A stretch of 64,000 nucleotides of DNA from Brachyspira sp. SAP_772 (GCF_009755885.1 NZ_VYIX01000002.1:227957-291956); one strand, 5' to 3'. Shown: positions 10,556 to 19,795, counted from the first letter of the stretch. Notes: a model not told the origin generated them from the sequence alone. Program-made: numbers and translations.

Positions 10556-11437
10556 TTAATTCTTGTAGCATTCTATATGTATAGTTGATTCCATATTCAT
10601 TTTATCTCTTATGTATTTTTCTAAAAGACTTACTTTGTTGTGGGCCTCTTCTACAGTCATATCTTTTGGAAAACGCATGTGAAAAGTTATTTCTGTATGG
10701 TCTCCGTATGTGTGTATATGAAAATGATGAAGATTTGAATTATCATTATTTATATTAAGTTCATTAGCAATACTGTTAATATCTTTGATAATATCTTCTG
10801 AAGGGTATTCTCCTATTAAAGGCTCTATGCTTGATTTTATAACATCGAAAGCAGCATAAAAAATTACAAGTGAAACTAGTATACTTAAAACACTGTCCAT
10901 CCACCATAAATTCTTTCCTACTAATATACCAACCAATATAATTATAGAAGTAATACTGTCGCTTCTATGATGCCAAGCGTCTGCATACAATGACTTTGAA
11001 CCAGATTTTCTATATCCCCAAAGTGAATACTGTGCTAGTAGCTCTTTTACTACAATAGAAATAATCATTGCAATAATAGCCATTATTGTAAAAGATGCAG
11101 TTTTTTTGTTTAGAATGTTTTTTATAGCTTCAGAAAAGAAACTATATCCTATAAATACAAGCATAATACCAACAATAAAACTAGTTATAAGCTCTATTCT
11201 TCCATGACCGAAGGGGTGTTCTTTGTCTGCTGGTTTTTTAGAGAATAGTCCTCCTATAATAACTATAATACTGCTTATGCAATCGCTTAATGAATGCCAT
11301 GCATCTGCTATTATAGAAAGTGAACCTGTAAGCATTCCAACTATATACTTAAATGCAAATAATAATACATTTATAATTACAGATACTATACCTTCAATTA
11401 TCATATATTTAGATTTTTTTTCATTGCTTATATTCAT
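10556..11437 (-). CDS. Cation diffusion facilitator family metal/proton antiporter
   Basis: Exports divalent cations (Zn, Fe, Mn or similar) across the inner membrane. 293 residues. Paired metal-binding signatures are in TM2 and TM5: IADAWHSLSD (about 43-52) and YADAWHHRSD (about 151-160). A cytoplasmic C-terminal ferredoxin-like domain contains the His-rich HHFHIHTYGDH, expected for the dimeric metal-sensing domain. Substrate cannot be told from sequence. It is a single gene between flgK and trmB, with AAGG before the ATG. Confidence 0.92.
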   Translation of the reverse strand: MNISNEKKSKYMIIEGIVSVIINVLLFAFKYIVGMLTGSLSIIADAWHSLSDCISSIIVIIGGLFSKKPADKEHPFGHGRIELITSFIVGIMLVFIGYSFFSEAIKNILNKKTASFTIMAIIAMIISIVVKELLAQYSLWGYRKSGSKSLYADAWHHRSDSITSIIILVGILVGKNLWWMDSVLSILVSLVIFYAAFDVIKSSIEPLIGEYPSEDIIKDINSIANELNINNDNSNLHHFHIHTYGDHTEITFHMRFPKDMTVEEAHNKVSLLEKYIRDKMNMESTIHIECYKN

Positions 11438-11516
11438 TGTTTTTTACCTTCATTCATTTTTTAAACTATTTTAAATATAGTGAATTTATTAAAAATATCA
11501 ATAATAAAATTACATG

Positions 11517-12161
11517 TTAAGATTTTTTATGTGCGAAAAAATATATATTATGCCCAATAGCCCTCATTTTCTCTTCATAAAGTGTAACGCCGTATCCTTC
11601 CAAACTATGAACATAATCTTCTTCTAAAATATTTTTGAAACTATTATCCTCTTTATATATAGGGTTCATTATTTCAAGTGCATAATTGTCATCATCTGTA
11701 ACAGAATAAAATATACCATCATCTTTTAAGAGTGGATGCATTTTACTTAAAAACTCTTTATTAAATATTCTTCTATGAGCATGTTTTTTCTTTGGCCAAG
11801 GGTCTGGGAAATTTAAGTATATTTTATCAAAATAGTATTTGTTTTTTATGTAATTATCTATTACATTATTAGCTTCACCAAATATAATAACGAGGTTTTT
11901 TATATCTCTTTTATAAGCTTTAGATATAGCTTTTTTAGCAGCCTTAAAAGAATATTCTATGCCTACAAAATATTTATCTTTATTATTCATGGCAAGTTCT
12001 ACTATAAATTTTCCATTTCCGCTTCCTATCTCAAGTTCTAAGTTTTTATTATTGGATAGTCTTTTTTTTAGTTCTTCTACTATAATATTTTTATCTTCTG
12101 TATTAAAATCATCTATCATATAAAAATTAAGTATTTCTTGATTTAGGTTTAAACTTCTCAA
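11517..12161 (-). CDS. trmB: tRNA (guanine-N7-)-methyltransferase
   Basis: Makes m7G46 in tRNA variable loops using S-adenosylmethionine. 214 residues. The SAM-binding motif is LELEIGSGNGKFIVELA (about 39-55) and the family-defining catalytic loop is LNFPDPWPKKKHAHRR (about 116-131). The predicted start is TTG at 12161, chosen because AGGAG lies about 9 nt upstream. The next in-frame ATG, about 14 codons later, is the alternative start. Confidence 0.93.
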   Translation of the reverse strand: MRSLNLNQEILNFYMIDDFNTEDKNIIVEELKKRLSNNKNLELEIGSGNGKFIVELAMNNKDKYFVGIEYSFKAAKKAISKAYKRDIKNLVIIFGEANNVIDNYIKNKYYFDKIYLNFPDPWPKKKHAHRRIFNKEFLSKMHPLLKDDGIFYSVTDDDNYALEIMNPIYKEDNSFKNILEEDYVHSLEGYGVTLYEEKMRAIGHNIYFFAHKKS

Positions 12162-12245
12162 ACTAACAAACTCCTCATAATTTTCTTTGAATGATATATT
12201 AATTAATCTTTATGTCAATATATAAAGAGTTGAATAAATAATTAT

Positions 12246-12670
12246 AACGCACGGTAAGCGAAGTTTATTATTTAATAAATTTTGCATGTTAATCAATTTA
12301 GCAATAAAATTTTGTTCAACGTGAGGTTAATATGCTGTAAATTTAAAAAACGCTAGGGTGGGTATTTATAGTTACAGTATAAATAAAAAAGAAAAGTAAT
12401 ACAAAATAGCAGATAATTTAAAAAGCCTAGAGGGTGGGGAATGTGAATAAAATTTAAAACTTTACTTACGTACCCCGCCCTTTATTTTTTATATAATATT
12501 TTGAAATTTTAATTTAAATTATTTTTATTGATTAATTAGAAATGTTAACACCCGCCCATGTTATTATTAGATTGTGAATCTATTTAACGCACGGTGAGCA
12601 AGTTTTGTTATTTAATAAATTTTGCATTGTTAATTAATTTAGAGATAAAATTTCATTTATCGTGCGGGGG
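12246..12670. repeat. Family 1 composite repeat, full A-B-C-C'-B'-A' copy
   Basis: Fills the 530-bp gap between trmB and the outer-membrane protein gene. Outer A units (about 12246-12328 and 12585-12670) start with ACGCACGGT and end near CGTGAGGTT or CGTGCGG. They are direct copies of each other and share TTTAATAAATTTTGCAT. Between them lie B (GCTAGGGTGGG, 12352-12362), C (AGAGGGTGGGG, 12430-12440), C' (ACCCCGCCC, 12472-12480) and B' (CACCCGCCC, 12549-12557), a nested inverted set. No ORF or transposase is present. Confidence 0.8.
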
Positions 12671-12693
12671 AGAATTTTTTATTAATTTATAAA

Positions 12694-13842
12694 TTAGAAT
12701 AAAGCTTTCATTGCTATATAATATCTTCCGTCTGTAGAGCCTTGAAAACCAAAATAAACAGGGTCAAATTTTACATAAGCACTATATTCTAAACAAAATA
12801 AATCTTTATTGTTATTAAGTCTATTTCTTTCATCATCGTGTTTAACAGGTATATAAAACAAAGGACGTATAGCAATATTAAGCATTTTCCATTCAAGCCC
12901 TAATTCAAACCTTAAATAATGAGCATCATTGTCTCTCCAAGTATACTCCCCAAGCATATTAAGCCAAAGTTCATTATTCAAGAAAGGTACTCTTCCCATA
13001 GCATAAAGCTGTATTATATGATGAGTATAATTGTTTTCTAAACTGTAATTAATATTGTCAAAAGCTTCTGGAGAGAGGGAAGATTTTTTATTGTACTGAT
13101 ATAAAAATTGTAATTTAAAATAATCAGCATTGATTTTAAAAACTGCAGCCAAAGGAGAAGAGTTTTCAGTAAAACCTTGTGAATAAGAAAGCTCATAATA
13201 ATGACCAATAATACCAGTTCTAAACCCCATAGCATTGTTTATTCTTGGTAAATACCAATGAGGAACATCTTCAAAACTTTCTGTAGAGCTATCAACCACA
13301 GAAGGCAAAAGCATAAAAGTAGATTCATTAATATCATTAACAGCCCTCATTCTAAATGATAATAAAAGCCTTGTTAATGTTACAGTTTCTATACCAGCAT
13401 CATAAACCTCTATGTTTCCATTAGCTTTCACTTTTCCATTTTCACTAAATACATTTAATTTGCTTGAAAGTGTTACAAAAGGAGTTGCTGAAAATATCCA
13501 ATCATAATGAAAACTTTTACCCACAGAAAGATACATGTTAGGCATAGAAAAATAACCGTTTTTTAAATTAGCTTGTATAACTGTGTTCATATGAATCTCT
13601 ATAGTTGATAGTTCATATAATAATCTAGAAGAGAAAATTCTAGGGTCTGGATTATCTCTCTTATAGCTTTCATGTATATAGTCATAAGGTATATATGATG
13701 TAGTAGGTCTAATAGGCTCTAAACCTATATATGGCCAAACATTTATTATGCCTTTTAATAATTCCTGCTCTTTTTCAGAATATGGAGATTGTGCGTAGAG
13801 TGCTAAACAATTAAGAATGAGAATAAATATTAGTTTTTTCAT
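12694..13842 (-). CDS. Putative outer-membrane beta-barrel protein
   Basis: 382 residues. It begins with a cleavable signal peptide (hydrophobic residues 4-16, likely cleavage after LYAQS). The rest alternates hydrophobic and polar residues with many Tyr/Trp/Phe, and the last residue is Phe (IAMKALF), typical of outer-membrane barrels that need BAM insertion. No named family is recognised; it may be a spirochaete-specific porin-like protein. Single gene flanked by a repeat block and a divergent promoter region. Confidence 0.7.
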   Translation of the reverse strand: MKKLIFILILNCLALYAQSPYSEKEQELLKGIINVWPYIGLEPIRPTTSYIPYDYIHESYKRDNPDPRIFSSRLLYELSTIEIHMNTVIQANLKNGYFSMPNMYLSVGKSFHYDWIFSATPFVTLSSKLNVFSENGKVKANGNIEVYDAGIETVTLTRLLLSFRMRAVNDINESTFMLLPSVVDSSTESFEDVPHWYLPRINNAMGFRTGIIGHYYELSYSQGFTENSSPLAAVFKINADYFKLQFLYQYNKKSSLSPEAFDNINYSLENNYTHHIIQLYAMGRVPFLNNELWLNMLGEYTWRDNDAHYLRFELGLEWKMLNIAIRPLFYIPVKHDDERNRLNNNKDLFCLEYSAYVKFDPVYFGFQGSTDGRYYIAMKALF

Positions 13843-13900
13843 TATATATGTTTTAGTAATTTTTATTTTATTTGTTCAATTCTATCATATAAATAAAAAA

Positions 13901-13928
13901 TTGACAATTGCATTATATGTGATATAAT
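13901..13928 (+). promoter_or_regulatory. Sigma70-type promoter for the coiled-coil/zapA operon
   Basis: TTGACA at 13901-13906, a 16-bp spacer and TATAAT at 13923-13928. The GTG start of the next gene is about 28 bp downstream of the -10 box. Confidence 0.75.
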
Positions 13929-13956
13929 TTTTACATTATGTTATGGGGGGCTGAAA

Positions 13957-14925
13957 GTGAAAGAATTTAGTGTATTGGAAAACAAAGTAAAAGAATTATT
14001 AGAAGAGTGGAAGATTCTTTCTGCAGAAAAAAGTGCTTTACATAAAAATATCAAAGAGCTTCTTTTAGAAAAAGAAAATCTTCAAAATAATATAAATGAA
14101 TTACAAACACAATTGCAATCAATAAGAGAAGATAAAACTATATTAGAAACAGATAAAAGAAATATCAATGATAATTATAATTCTCTAAAAGAAGAAAGAG
14201 ATAATATATTAAGAGAAAAAGAAAATCTATTAAAAGAATTAGAAGTTACAAAAATAGAAAGAGATAGCCTTAAAACAAATATAGAAAGGTTTGAAAAAGA
14301 TTGTTTAACTCTTATGGAAGAAAATGATAATCTTAAAAAAGAACTTCAAACTATAAGCAATAATATAGATAATATCAAAAAAGAAAATGAAGAAGTTCAA
14401 AGCAGTGTATTTAGTTTAATCAGTAAAATAGATAAGGCTATGATAGATGATAATATATCTAGTAAATTAAATGCAGATAATAATATCACTGATTTGGATA
14501 TTAAAAAAATTAAAGAAAGCATAGAACAGAGCTATACTTCAGAAAATAGCATAGAAGATAAAGAAGAGGAATTAGAAGAATTAAAATCAAATATTGTTGA
14601 AGAAAGTTTAACTAGTGAAGTAGAAGAGAATATTCAATCAGCTAATACTCAAAAAGAAGAGTCTAATAATTATAATAATGTTCATAGTGTTGCTAATGTG
14701 AAAGTTAATGAAGATGAGGATCCTTTTTCTAGTGCTTATGATGCAAGTTGGGATTCAGATATAGAAAATAATAATGATAAAACAGAAATTATTGAAGAGG
14801 AATATAAAGAAGTAAGTCATCAAGATAATAATTCTTCTTATGATTTTGATGTTAATGAAGAAGATCAATATATGTTTGGTGATGATGATGAGGAAGATTT
14901 CTTCTTTGATGATGATTCTAAATAA
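13957..14925 (+). CDS. Long coiled-coil protein upstream of zapA
   Basis: 322 residues. Residues 5-150 are a near-continuous heptad-rich coiled coil (Leu/Glu/Lys/Asn). The C-terminal half is acidic and probably disordered, ending in an Asp/Glu/Phe tract (YMFGDDDEEDFFFDDD). The start is GTG, behind a G-rich stretch; upstream ATGs are out of frame. It sits 21 bp before zapA. The architecture suggests a ZapB-like or division/scaffold partner, but that is inference from adjacency and coiled-coil content. No family is recognised. Confidence 0.8.
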   Translation: MKEFSVLENKVKELLEEWKILSAEKSALHKNIKELLLEKENLQNNINELQTQLQSIREDKTILETDKRNINDNYNSLKEERDNILREKENLLKELEVTKIERDSLKTNIERFEKDCLTLMEENDNLKKELQTISNNIDNIKKENEEVQSSVFSLISKIDKAMIDDNISSKLNADNNITDLDIKKIKESIEQSYTSENSIEDKEEELEELKSNIVEESLTSEVEENIQSANTQKEESNNYNNVHSVANVKVNEDEDPFSSAYDASWDSDIENNNDKTEIIEEEYKEVSHQDNNSSYDFDVNEEDQYMFGDDDEEDFFFDDDSK

Positions 14926-14946
14926 TAACAATAATTAGGAAGTATT

Positions 14947-15261
14947 ATGGGAAGCAATTTAGAAGTTAATATATTTGGAAGAAGTTTAAATATAAAATAT
15001 AATGAAGAGAATGTTGAATATTTAAAAGAATTAGCCTCATTTGTTAATGAAAGTATGCAAGAGATATCAGAGATTTATGGGGATAAGCAGCCAAGAGATG
15101 TTATAGCTATACTTGCTTGCCTTAATATTGCTGATGCTTTTAAAAGAGAATCAAAAAACACTAAAGCTGGAGAGGATACTTTATCGGCTTTTAAAGAGAG
15201 CATAGCATCAAGGTCTAATGAACTTATTAGACTTATAAATGAAGTAACATTAAAAGAATAA
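14947..15261 (+). CDS. zapA: ZapA-like cell division protein
   Basis: 104 residues matching the short ZapA family, which cross-links FtsZ filaments at the division ring. The N-terminal beta strands (LEVNIFGRSLNIKYNEENVEYLKELASFVN) are followed by a C-terminal helix. AGGAAG precedes the ATG. It is co-transcribed with the upstream coiled-coil gene. No 6S RNA, often found near zapA elsewhere, is visible in the following 107 bp. Confidence 0.82.
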   Translation: MGSNLEVNIFGRSLNIKYNEENVEYLKELASFVNESMQEISEIYGDKQPRDVIAILACLNIADAFKRESKNTKAGEDTLSAFKESIASRSNELIRLINEVTLKE

Positions 15262-15368
15262 ATAAAAAAATTAATAAAAAATCATAATTATAATATATTT
15301 TATCTTTTCAAATTCTATGAAAAATATATAATGAAATCCATTTTATTATAATAAAAAAAGGAAAATTT

Positions 15369-15995
15369 ATGGAAAAAAACTACGAATACAAACTTTCATT
15401 TATTAGTATAATCATTATAGGCTCTTATATAGCTTGTCAGATGATATCAAATATAGCAAGCGTAAAGATAGCAAATGTATTAAACTTAGCAGTAGACGGC
15501 GGTACTTTTCTCTATCCATTAGCTTTTACAATAAGAGATATGGCTCATAAAACAATAGGCAAAAAAAATACACAAAAGCTTATATTAGTATCAGCTATTA
15601 TAAATATATTTAGCCCAATTTATTTTTATATAGTATCGAATATACCAGCAGACAGCAGCTGGCAATTTAATGAAGCTTTTCAATTAACGTTAAGCCCAGT
15701 GCTTAGAATAGCAATAGCATCAATAGTAGGCTCTACAATAGCAGAATTAGTTGATACTGAGATATATCATTTCTTTGTAACAAAAATAACTAAAAGATAT
15801 CAATGGCTTAGAGTGTTAATTAGTAATGCTTTTAGTATACCAGTTGATAACTTGTTGTTTGTAGTGATAGCATTTTATGGGGCATTGCCTTTTGAAGCTT
15901 TAGTTGGAATATTCGTATTTAACTTCTTTGTAAAATATGCAGTAACTATTGTAAGCGTACCTATGATATATTTGGTAAAAGAAAATAAAGAGTAA
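15369..15995 (+). CDS. Queuosine precursor transporter family (YhhQ/DUF165)
   Basis: 208 residues with about six membrane helices. It matches the VUT/YhhQ family that imports preQ0/preQ1 for queuosine tRNA modification. Family-typical pieces are the early NIASVKIANVLNLAVDGGTFLYPLAFTIRD segment and the conserved Asp/Arg pair before helix 3. AAAAGGAAA precedes the ATG. It converges on flaB with a shared terminator. Substrate is inferred from the family. Confidence 0.85.
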   Translation: MEKNYEYKLSFISIIIIGSYIACQMISNIASVKIANVLNLAVDGGTFLYPLAFTIRDMAHKTIGKKNTQKLILVSAIINIFSPIYFYIVSNIPADSSWQFNEAFQLTLSPVLRIAIASIVGSTIAELVDTEIYHFFVTKITKRYQWLRVLISNAFSIPVDNLLFVVIAFYGALPFEALVGIFVFNFFVKYAVTIVSVPMIYLVKENKE

Positions 15996-16026
15996 ATAAA
16001 AAATTATTTAAAAATTATATGGCAAT

Positions 16027-16067
16027 AAAAAAGCTGCTCTCATTTTGAGAACAGCTTTTTCTTTTTT
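16027..16067. terminator. Bidirectional terminator between yhhQ-like gene and flaB
   Basis: AAAAAGCTG(C)TCTC-loop-GAGA(A)CAGCTTTTT hairpin with A-tract on the left and TTTTTCTTTTTT on the right, so it can stop transcripts from both converging genes. Confidence 0.88.
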
Positions 16068-16087
16068 CAATCAATCAATAAAAATCA

Positions 16088-16948
16088 TCATTGAACTAAG
16101 CGTAATACACCTTGAGTCATAGTGTTAGCCTGAGCAAGCATAGCTAAGTTAGTTTGACTAAGTATTTGATCTTTAGCAAATTTAACAGAAGCTTCAGCCA
16201 TATCAGTATCTCTTATTCTGCTTTCAGAAGCCATAGTGTTTTCATAACCTATCATTAAACCTTGAGCAGTAAGTTCAAGTCTGTTTTGATAAGCACCAAG
16301 ATTAGATCTTTGTTTAGAAACTTTCATTAAAGCTTCGTCTAATAAACCTATAGCAGTATTAGCACTATCAATAGAAGAAATAGAAAGGCTAGTACCATCA
16401 TTAGCATTTTGTAAACCTAAAGCAGCAGCAGTCATAGTACCTATATAAACTCTTCTTCTTTCGTCCATATTAGCTCCCATGTGAAACCACATACTTGCAG
16501 CAGGGTTTCCGCCGGCATTAGGATCAGCAAATCTACCAGTAAGCATATTAAGAGTGTTGAATTGAGCTTGACTAGCAATACGATTAACTTCATCTACTAA
16601 TTGAGAAACTTCAACTTGAATGAGCATTCTGTCATCATCGGTGTAAATACCATTAGCAGATTGTACAGCCAATTCACGAATTCTTTGTAATATGTCTTGA
16701 CTTTCTTGAAGGTAGCCTTCAGTAGTTTGAATAAAAGAGATACCGTCTTGAGTATTTCTTTCAGCTTGACGTAAACCGCGAATTTGTGTACGCATTTTTT
16801 CTGATACTGCTAAACCAGAAGCATCATCTCCAGCTCTGTTAATTCTTAAACCAGAAGATAAAGAAGCCATATCTTTAGCAAGATCTACATTCCTGAATTT
16901 TAAAGTACGTTGTGCATTTACTGCACTGATATTATTATTGATGATCAT
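16088..16948 (-). CDS. flaB: Flagellar filament core flagellin FlaB
   Basis: Periplasmic flagellar filament protein. 286 residues, the spirochaetal FlaB size. The N-terminal D0/D1 region ([16 protein letters not shown]..., [22 protein letters not shown]) and the C-terminal coiled region ([23 protein letters not shown]) are intact. The short centre has the spirochaete-type [18 protein letters not shown] chose the ATG at 16948 over the one at 16954 because GGGAGG (16955-16960) abuts the first but is 6 nt from the second, and FlaB proteins normally begin MIIN. Which paralogue (FlaB1/2/3) cannot be said. It is monocistronic behind a sigma28-like promoter with a long leader. Confidence 0.96.
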   Translation of the reverse strand: MIINNNISAVNAQRTLKFRNVDLAKDMASLSSGLRINRAGDDASGLAVSEKMRTQIRGLRQAERNTQDGISFIQTTEGYLQESQDILQRIRELAVQSANGIYTDDDRMLIQVEVSQLVDEVNRIASQAQFNTLNMLTGRFADPNAGGNPAASMWFHMGANMDERRRVYIGTMTAAALGLQNANDGTSLSISSIDSANTAIGLLDEALMKVSKQRSNLGAYQNRLELTAQGLMIGYENTMASESRIRDTDMAEASVKFAKDQILSQTNLAMLAQANTMTQGVLRLVQ

Positions 16949-16953
16949 TGTCA

Positions 16954-16991
16954 TCCTCCCTGATATATTTATTCAAAAAGGCATCCGTGCC
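16954..16991 (-). promoter_or_regulatory. Putative CsrA target in the flaB leader
   Basis: A hairpin GGCACGGATGCC (16980-16991, minus strand) presents GGA in its loop. A second and third GGA lie in the Shine-Dalgarno region GGGAGGATG. A loop GGA plus a ribosome-site GGA about 28 nt apart is the layout known for CsrA control of flagellin mRNA (for example hag in Bacillus). The sequence is seen; binding is inferred. Confidence 0.5.
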
Positions 16992-17013
16992 TAATTGTCA
17001 AAAAAATATTAAA

Positions 17014-17076
17014 GAGAATTTATGACTTTCCGAGATTTTAAACAAATTAAGGTTTTTTGGTAAGTCATAAACTCTC
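17014..17076 (-). promoter_or_regulatory. Long stem-loop in the flaB leader
   Basis: GAGAATTTATGACTT (17014-17028) and AAGTCATAAACTCTC (17062-17076) are near-perfect inverted repeats. They would form a 14-15 bp stem in the flaB 5' leader. No protein-coding explanation is seen. Confidence 0.6.
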
Positions 17077-17131
17077 AAGGCATTTTTATCTGCAAATAAA
17101 AATACCTAAATATGGTTTATCAACTAATAAT

Positions 17132-17177
17132 AAAAACGAAAGGTTCGAGACCGCCAAATCTTTGGACCTTCGTTTTT
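17132..17177 (-). terminator. Terminator-like hairpin at the 5' end of the flaB leader
   Basis: On the minus strand AAAAACGAAGGT pairs with ACCTTTCGTTTTT (one bulge) and contains an inner CCAAA/TTTGG stem. It is followed by TTTTTATTATT. It lies only about 15-20 nt downstream of the expected transcription start, so it could be an attenuator or the end of a short leader RNA. Confidence 0.5.
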
Positions 17178-17197
17178 CTATATATTAATTCTCGGCA

Positions 17198-17225
17198 CTA
17201 TCGGCATAAACTTAAATTAGGTTTA
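17198..17225 (-). promoter_or_regulatory. Sigma28 (FliA)-type promoter of flaB
   Basis: Minus strand reads TAAA (17225-17222), a 16-bp spacer, then GCCGATAG (17205-17198), close to the TAAA-N15-GCCGATAA flagellar consensus. It implies a leader of about 240 nt. Confidence 0.72.
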
Positions 17226-17271
17226 GCATTTTTTTTATTTTTTTAAATTTTTTTATTATAAGTAAATAATT

Positions 17272-17474
17272 CACCGCACGCTGTGTAAAACAAAGTATAT
17301 TAATAAGATTAGAATAGAAATTTTATTATGTTTTTTAATTTGTTTAACGTGCGGTTAGTAAGTTTTTAAAATTTAAAAAAGCTTGGGCGGGCAGCTTATA
17401 ATTCTTAGTTATCTGATAATAAAATAGAGGCTATATTTTTATTTTAGGCAATCAACATAAAGGGCGGGGTGTGT
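17272..17474. repeat. Family 1 composite repeat, partial A-B-C copy
   Basis: A unit 17272-17356 is bounded by ACCGCACG and AACGTGCGGT. B (GCTTGGGCGGGC, 17381-17392) and C (AAAGGGCGGGGTGTG, 17460-17474) follow; no C'B'A' half is present. It occupies the gap between the flaB promoter and the next lipoprotein gene. Confidence 0.75.
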
Positions 17475-17568
17475 AATAAAAAGTGCTAGCTTTTTTGCTA
17501 TTATATTGTATAATATAGGAACAATATAAGAAGTTATTGTAAAAATAATTTACTAAAAAGGATATAAA

Positions 17569-18438
17569 ATGATAAAAAAATTACAATATGTGCTGATTTG
17601 TATTAGCGTTTTTACTATAGTGGCTTGTAGTTCAAAGAATAATGACATAACAAATCCTATTAATAATGATAATAATTCAAAAACTCTTACTACATCTTAT
17701 ACAATTAACGGTATAGATGAAAAATATAGTGGAACTTGGAAATTTTTTAATGCTGATGACACAGGCAATGTAGCTGTTGATGTTAATGTAATAGAAGGAG
17801 GAGTAAGCGGTTTAGTTATATCAAATAGTAAAGCAAAGAATAATACAGTAAATTTTACAAAAAACAATATTTACAGCAAACCAAAAAAAGAGGATAATCA
17901 ATATTATGATAGATATTTTGGTTATATAATAAGTGATGGTACTTGGGTTGGCGAGATACATTTCCCTATATATGATGATGAAACAGTAGGGTATGTTTAT
18001 GTAACAAATAAAAAAACTTCAGATATAATAATTGGAATGATAGATAAAGCACCTGCTGACAAAGAAGGTATTGAAGTATCTTTTCAAGGTACATTCAATG
18101 CTGATAATAATAGAAGTGTAAATATAACAAAAGACTTTGTAGTATACTTAGAAAATGGAGTTGCAAAGGCAAAAATACCTTCATCTTTTCTTGAACTATC
18201 AAGAGATGATAAAAATAATTTAGGTTATGCAGTATTTTATGGACCTTTATATAGCGGAGTTTTTATTAATACATCTAATAATAAAATTAGTGATCCTGTA
18301 AATCAATTAATTTTTGTTTATATAGATTATAATAATAAATTAGAAATAACATTAAAAGAAGATGGGACTCCTATTTCTGCTAAATACAATAAGAAAACAA
18401 CTACTATATCACCTGATAATTTGACATATACTAAGTAA
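17569..18438 (+). CDS. Putative lipoprotein
   Basis: 289 residues with a lipoprotein signal peptide (lipobox VACS, Cys20) followed by a Ser/Asn/Asp-rich linker. The mature part has a beta-rich composition (YSGTWKFFNADDTGNVAVDVN...) with no recognised domain. AAAGGATAT precedes the ATG. It stands alone between a repeat block and a strong terminator. Likely surface- or periplasm-anchored; function unknown. Confidence 0.8.
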   Translation: MIKKLQYVLICISVFTIVACSSKNNDITNPINNDNNSKTLTTSYTINGIDEKYSGTWKFFNADDTGNVAVDVNVIEGGVSGLVISNSKAKNNTVNFTKNNIYSKPKKEDNQYYDRYFGYIISDGTWVGEIHFPIYDDETVGYVYVTNKKTSDIIIGMIDKAPADKEGIEVSFQGTFNADNNRSVNITKDFVVYLENGVAKAKIPSSFLELSRDDKNNLGYAVFYGPLYSGVFINTSNNKISDPVNQLIFVYIDYNNKLEITLKEDGTPISAKYNKKTTTISPDNLTYTK

Positions 18439-18460
18439 TAATCACTAATGCCATATACAA

Positions 18461-18509
18461 CAAGAATGCTTTAAGTAAAAGTTTTTTATTTAAAGCATTC
18501 TTGTTTTTA
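18461..18509 (+). terminator. Rho-independent terminator after the lipoprotein gene
   Basis: CAAGAATGCTTTAA and TTAAAGCATTCTTG form a perfect 14-bp stem followed by TTTTT. Confidence 0.9.
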
Positions 18510-18556
18510 AACGACAATAAAAAAGATAGAGTAAATTAAAAATTGGCGTAAGATAA

Positions 18557-19792
18557 ATGAAAAAAATAATTATAATACTTTTTATTACCATTAATTCACT
18601 ATTTGCTAATAATTTTAAGGTGATATCAAGACAAGGGGAGGCTTCTGTTATTGTAAACAAGGAGCATTCTGATATAGATATAAAAAAAAGTTTTCCTGAA
18701 GATTATTTTTCAATATCAACAAAAGAATCTTCATATATGGTAATAGATAATGGCGAGAAATCTATAATATTAATGCCAGAATCTAAATTAACATTTCAAG
18801 ACAATCAATTTACACTTCATTTTGGATATATATATATAAAAAGCAAACATAATGATGAAGTAAAAATAACATTAACTAAAGATGATAAAGCATATAGTTT
18901 CAAAGGAAAATCATTTGCTATAATTTCTTATGATAATGATATGACAATATTAAGCCATAATAATGCGGTAAAAATAGAGCCAGTTCAATCTTTAGGTATA
19001 TCATACTATTTAGAGCCTTTTAACAAAACTTTAATAAACTCATCTATGAATGGACCATATAATATCAATGAGAATGAAAGGACTTTATTAGAGAATGTAT
19101 CAAGACAATTAGAAATAGAGATGAATGACCATTTAAATGAGGGTATAGAAAGATATAACTTTACTATATTAGAAGGCAGTAAAAATGAAACTACAATATA
19201 TAGAATAGTGCATCCGAAAAAAGGACCTAATGTATTTTTAATAGTCCCTCATGGAAGTGAAAGAGTGGGTACTGATGTGGCAATAGAGAGACTTAATATG
19301 CCTATAAAAAAGGGAAGTTTAACCATAGTACCTATAGCAGTTCCTGAAGCTTATAGATTAAATACCCGTGCAATAGAGGGGCAAGACATTAATAATAGAT
19401 TTTTTGATAAGAAAATTAACAGAACAGACACAGATAAATTAGCACAAAAATATATGGACATGCTTGATGAATATGATATAGATGTTGTACTTACGCTTCA
19501 TGAAGGTAATGGTTTTAAAGAGTTTTTTGGAGACTCTATTATATATGACACAAGAAAGCTAGATGATAATGTAAAAAAAGTGCTTGATAATATTAACTCA
19601 AGAATAGAGCCTATGAAGTTTAAATTCAAGCAAATGTATTATCCAATGCCTACAACAATAACCTATTATGCTACAGAAAAAGGAATAGATGCATATGGTA
19701 TAGAGCTTACTCGTAATTTGGATTATGATAAAAAAAGAATAATAATGCATACCATATTAAGTGAGTTTTTTAAAATATATGGCTTAGAATAA
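18557..19792 (+). CDS. Exported FecR-like/M14-type zinc peptidase or deacylase fusion
   Basis: 411 residues. Signal peptide 1-17. Residues about 20-150 look like a FecR-type beta domain (VISRQGEASVIVNK..., ESSYMVIDNGEKSIILMPESKL). The C-terminal half resembles the M14 carboxypeptidase/succinylglutamate desuccinylase superfamily: HGSE (His232, Glu235) for the first two zinc ligands, His315 in LTLHEG for the third, and Glu383 in YGIELTR as catalytic glutamate. It probably acts on cell-wall peptides or acylated substrates in the periplasm, which is inference. The domain pairing is unusual. Alternative: a metal-binding pseudo-enzyme. Confidence 0.68.
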   Translation: MKKIIIILFITINSLFANNFKVISRQGEASVIVNKEHSDIDIKKSFPEDYFSISTKESSYMVIDNGEKSIILMPESKLTFQDNQFTLHFGYIYIKSKHNDEVKITLTKDDKAYSFKGKSFAIISYDNDMTILSHNNAVKIEPVQSLGISYYLEPFNKTLINSSMNGPYNINENERTLLENVSRQLEIEMNDHLNEGIERYNFTILEGSKNETTIYRIVHPKKGPNVFLIVPHGSERVGTDVAIERLNMPIKKGSLTIVPIAVPEAYRLNTRAIEGQDINNRFFDKKINRTDTDKLAQKYMDMLDEYDIDVVLTLHEGNGFKEFFGDSIIYDTRKLDDNVKKVLDNINSRIEPMKFKFKQMYYPMPTTITYYATEKGIDAYGIELTRNLDYDKKRIIMHTILSEFFKIYGLE

Positions 19793-19795
19793 AAA

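Noticed and set aside
12246-12670. Insertion sequence or MITE with a nearby transposase
   Set aside because: No transposase ORF or clear target-site duplication; kept as an unclassified repeat.
15262-15368. preQ1 riboswitch or 6S RNA between zapA and the queuosine transporter
   Set aside because: The 107 bp is nearly pure A/T, without a conserved pseudoknot core or 6S-like stem.
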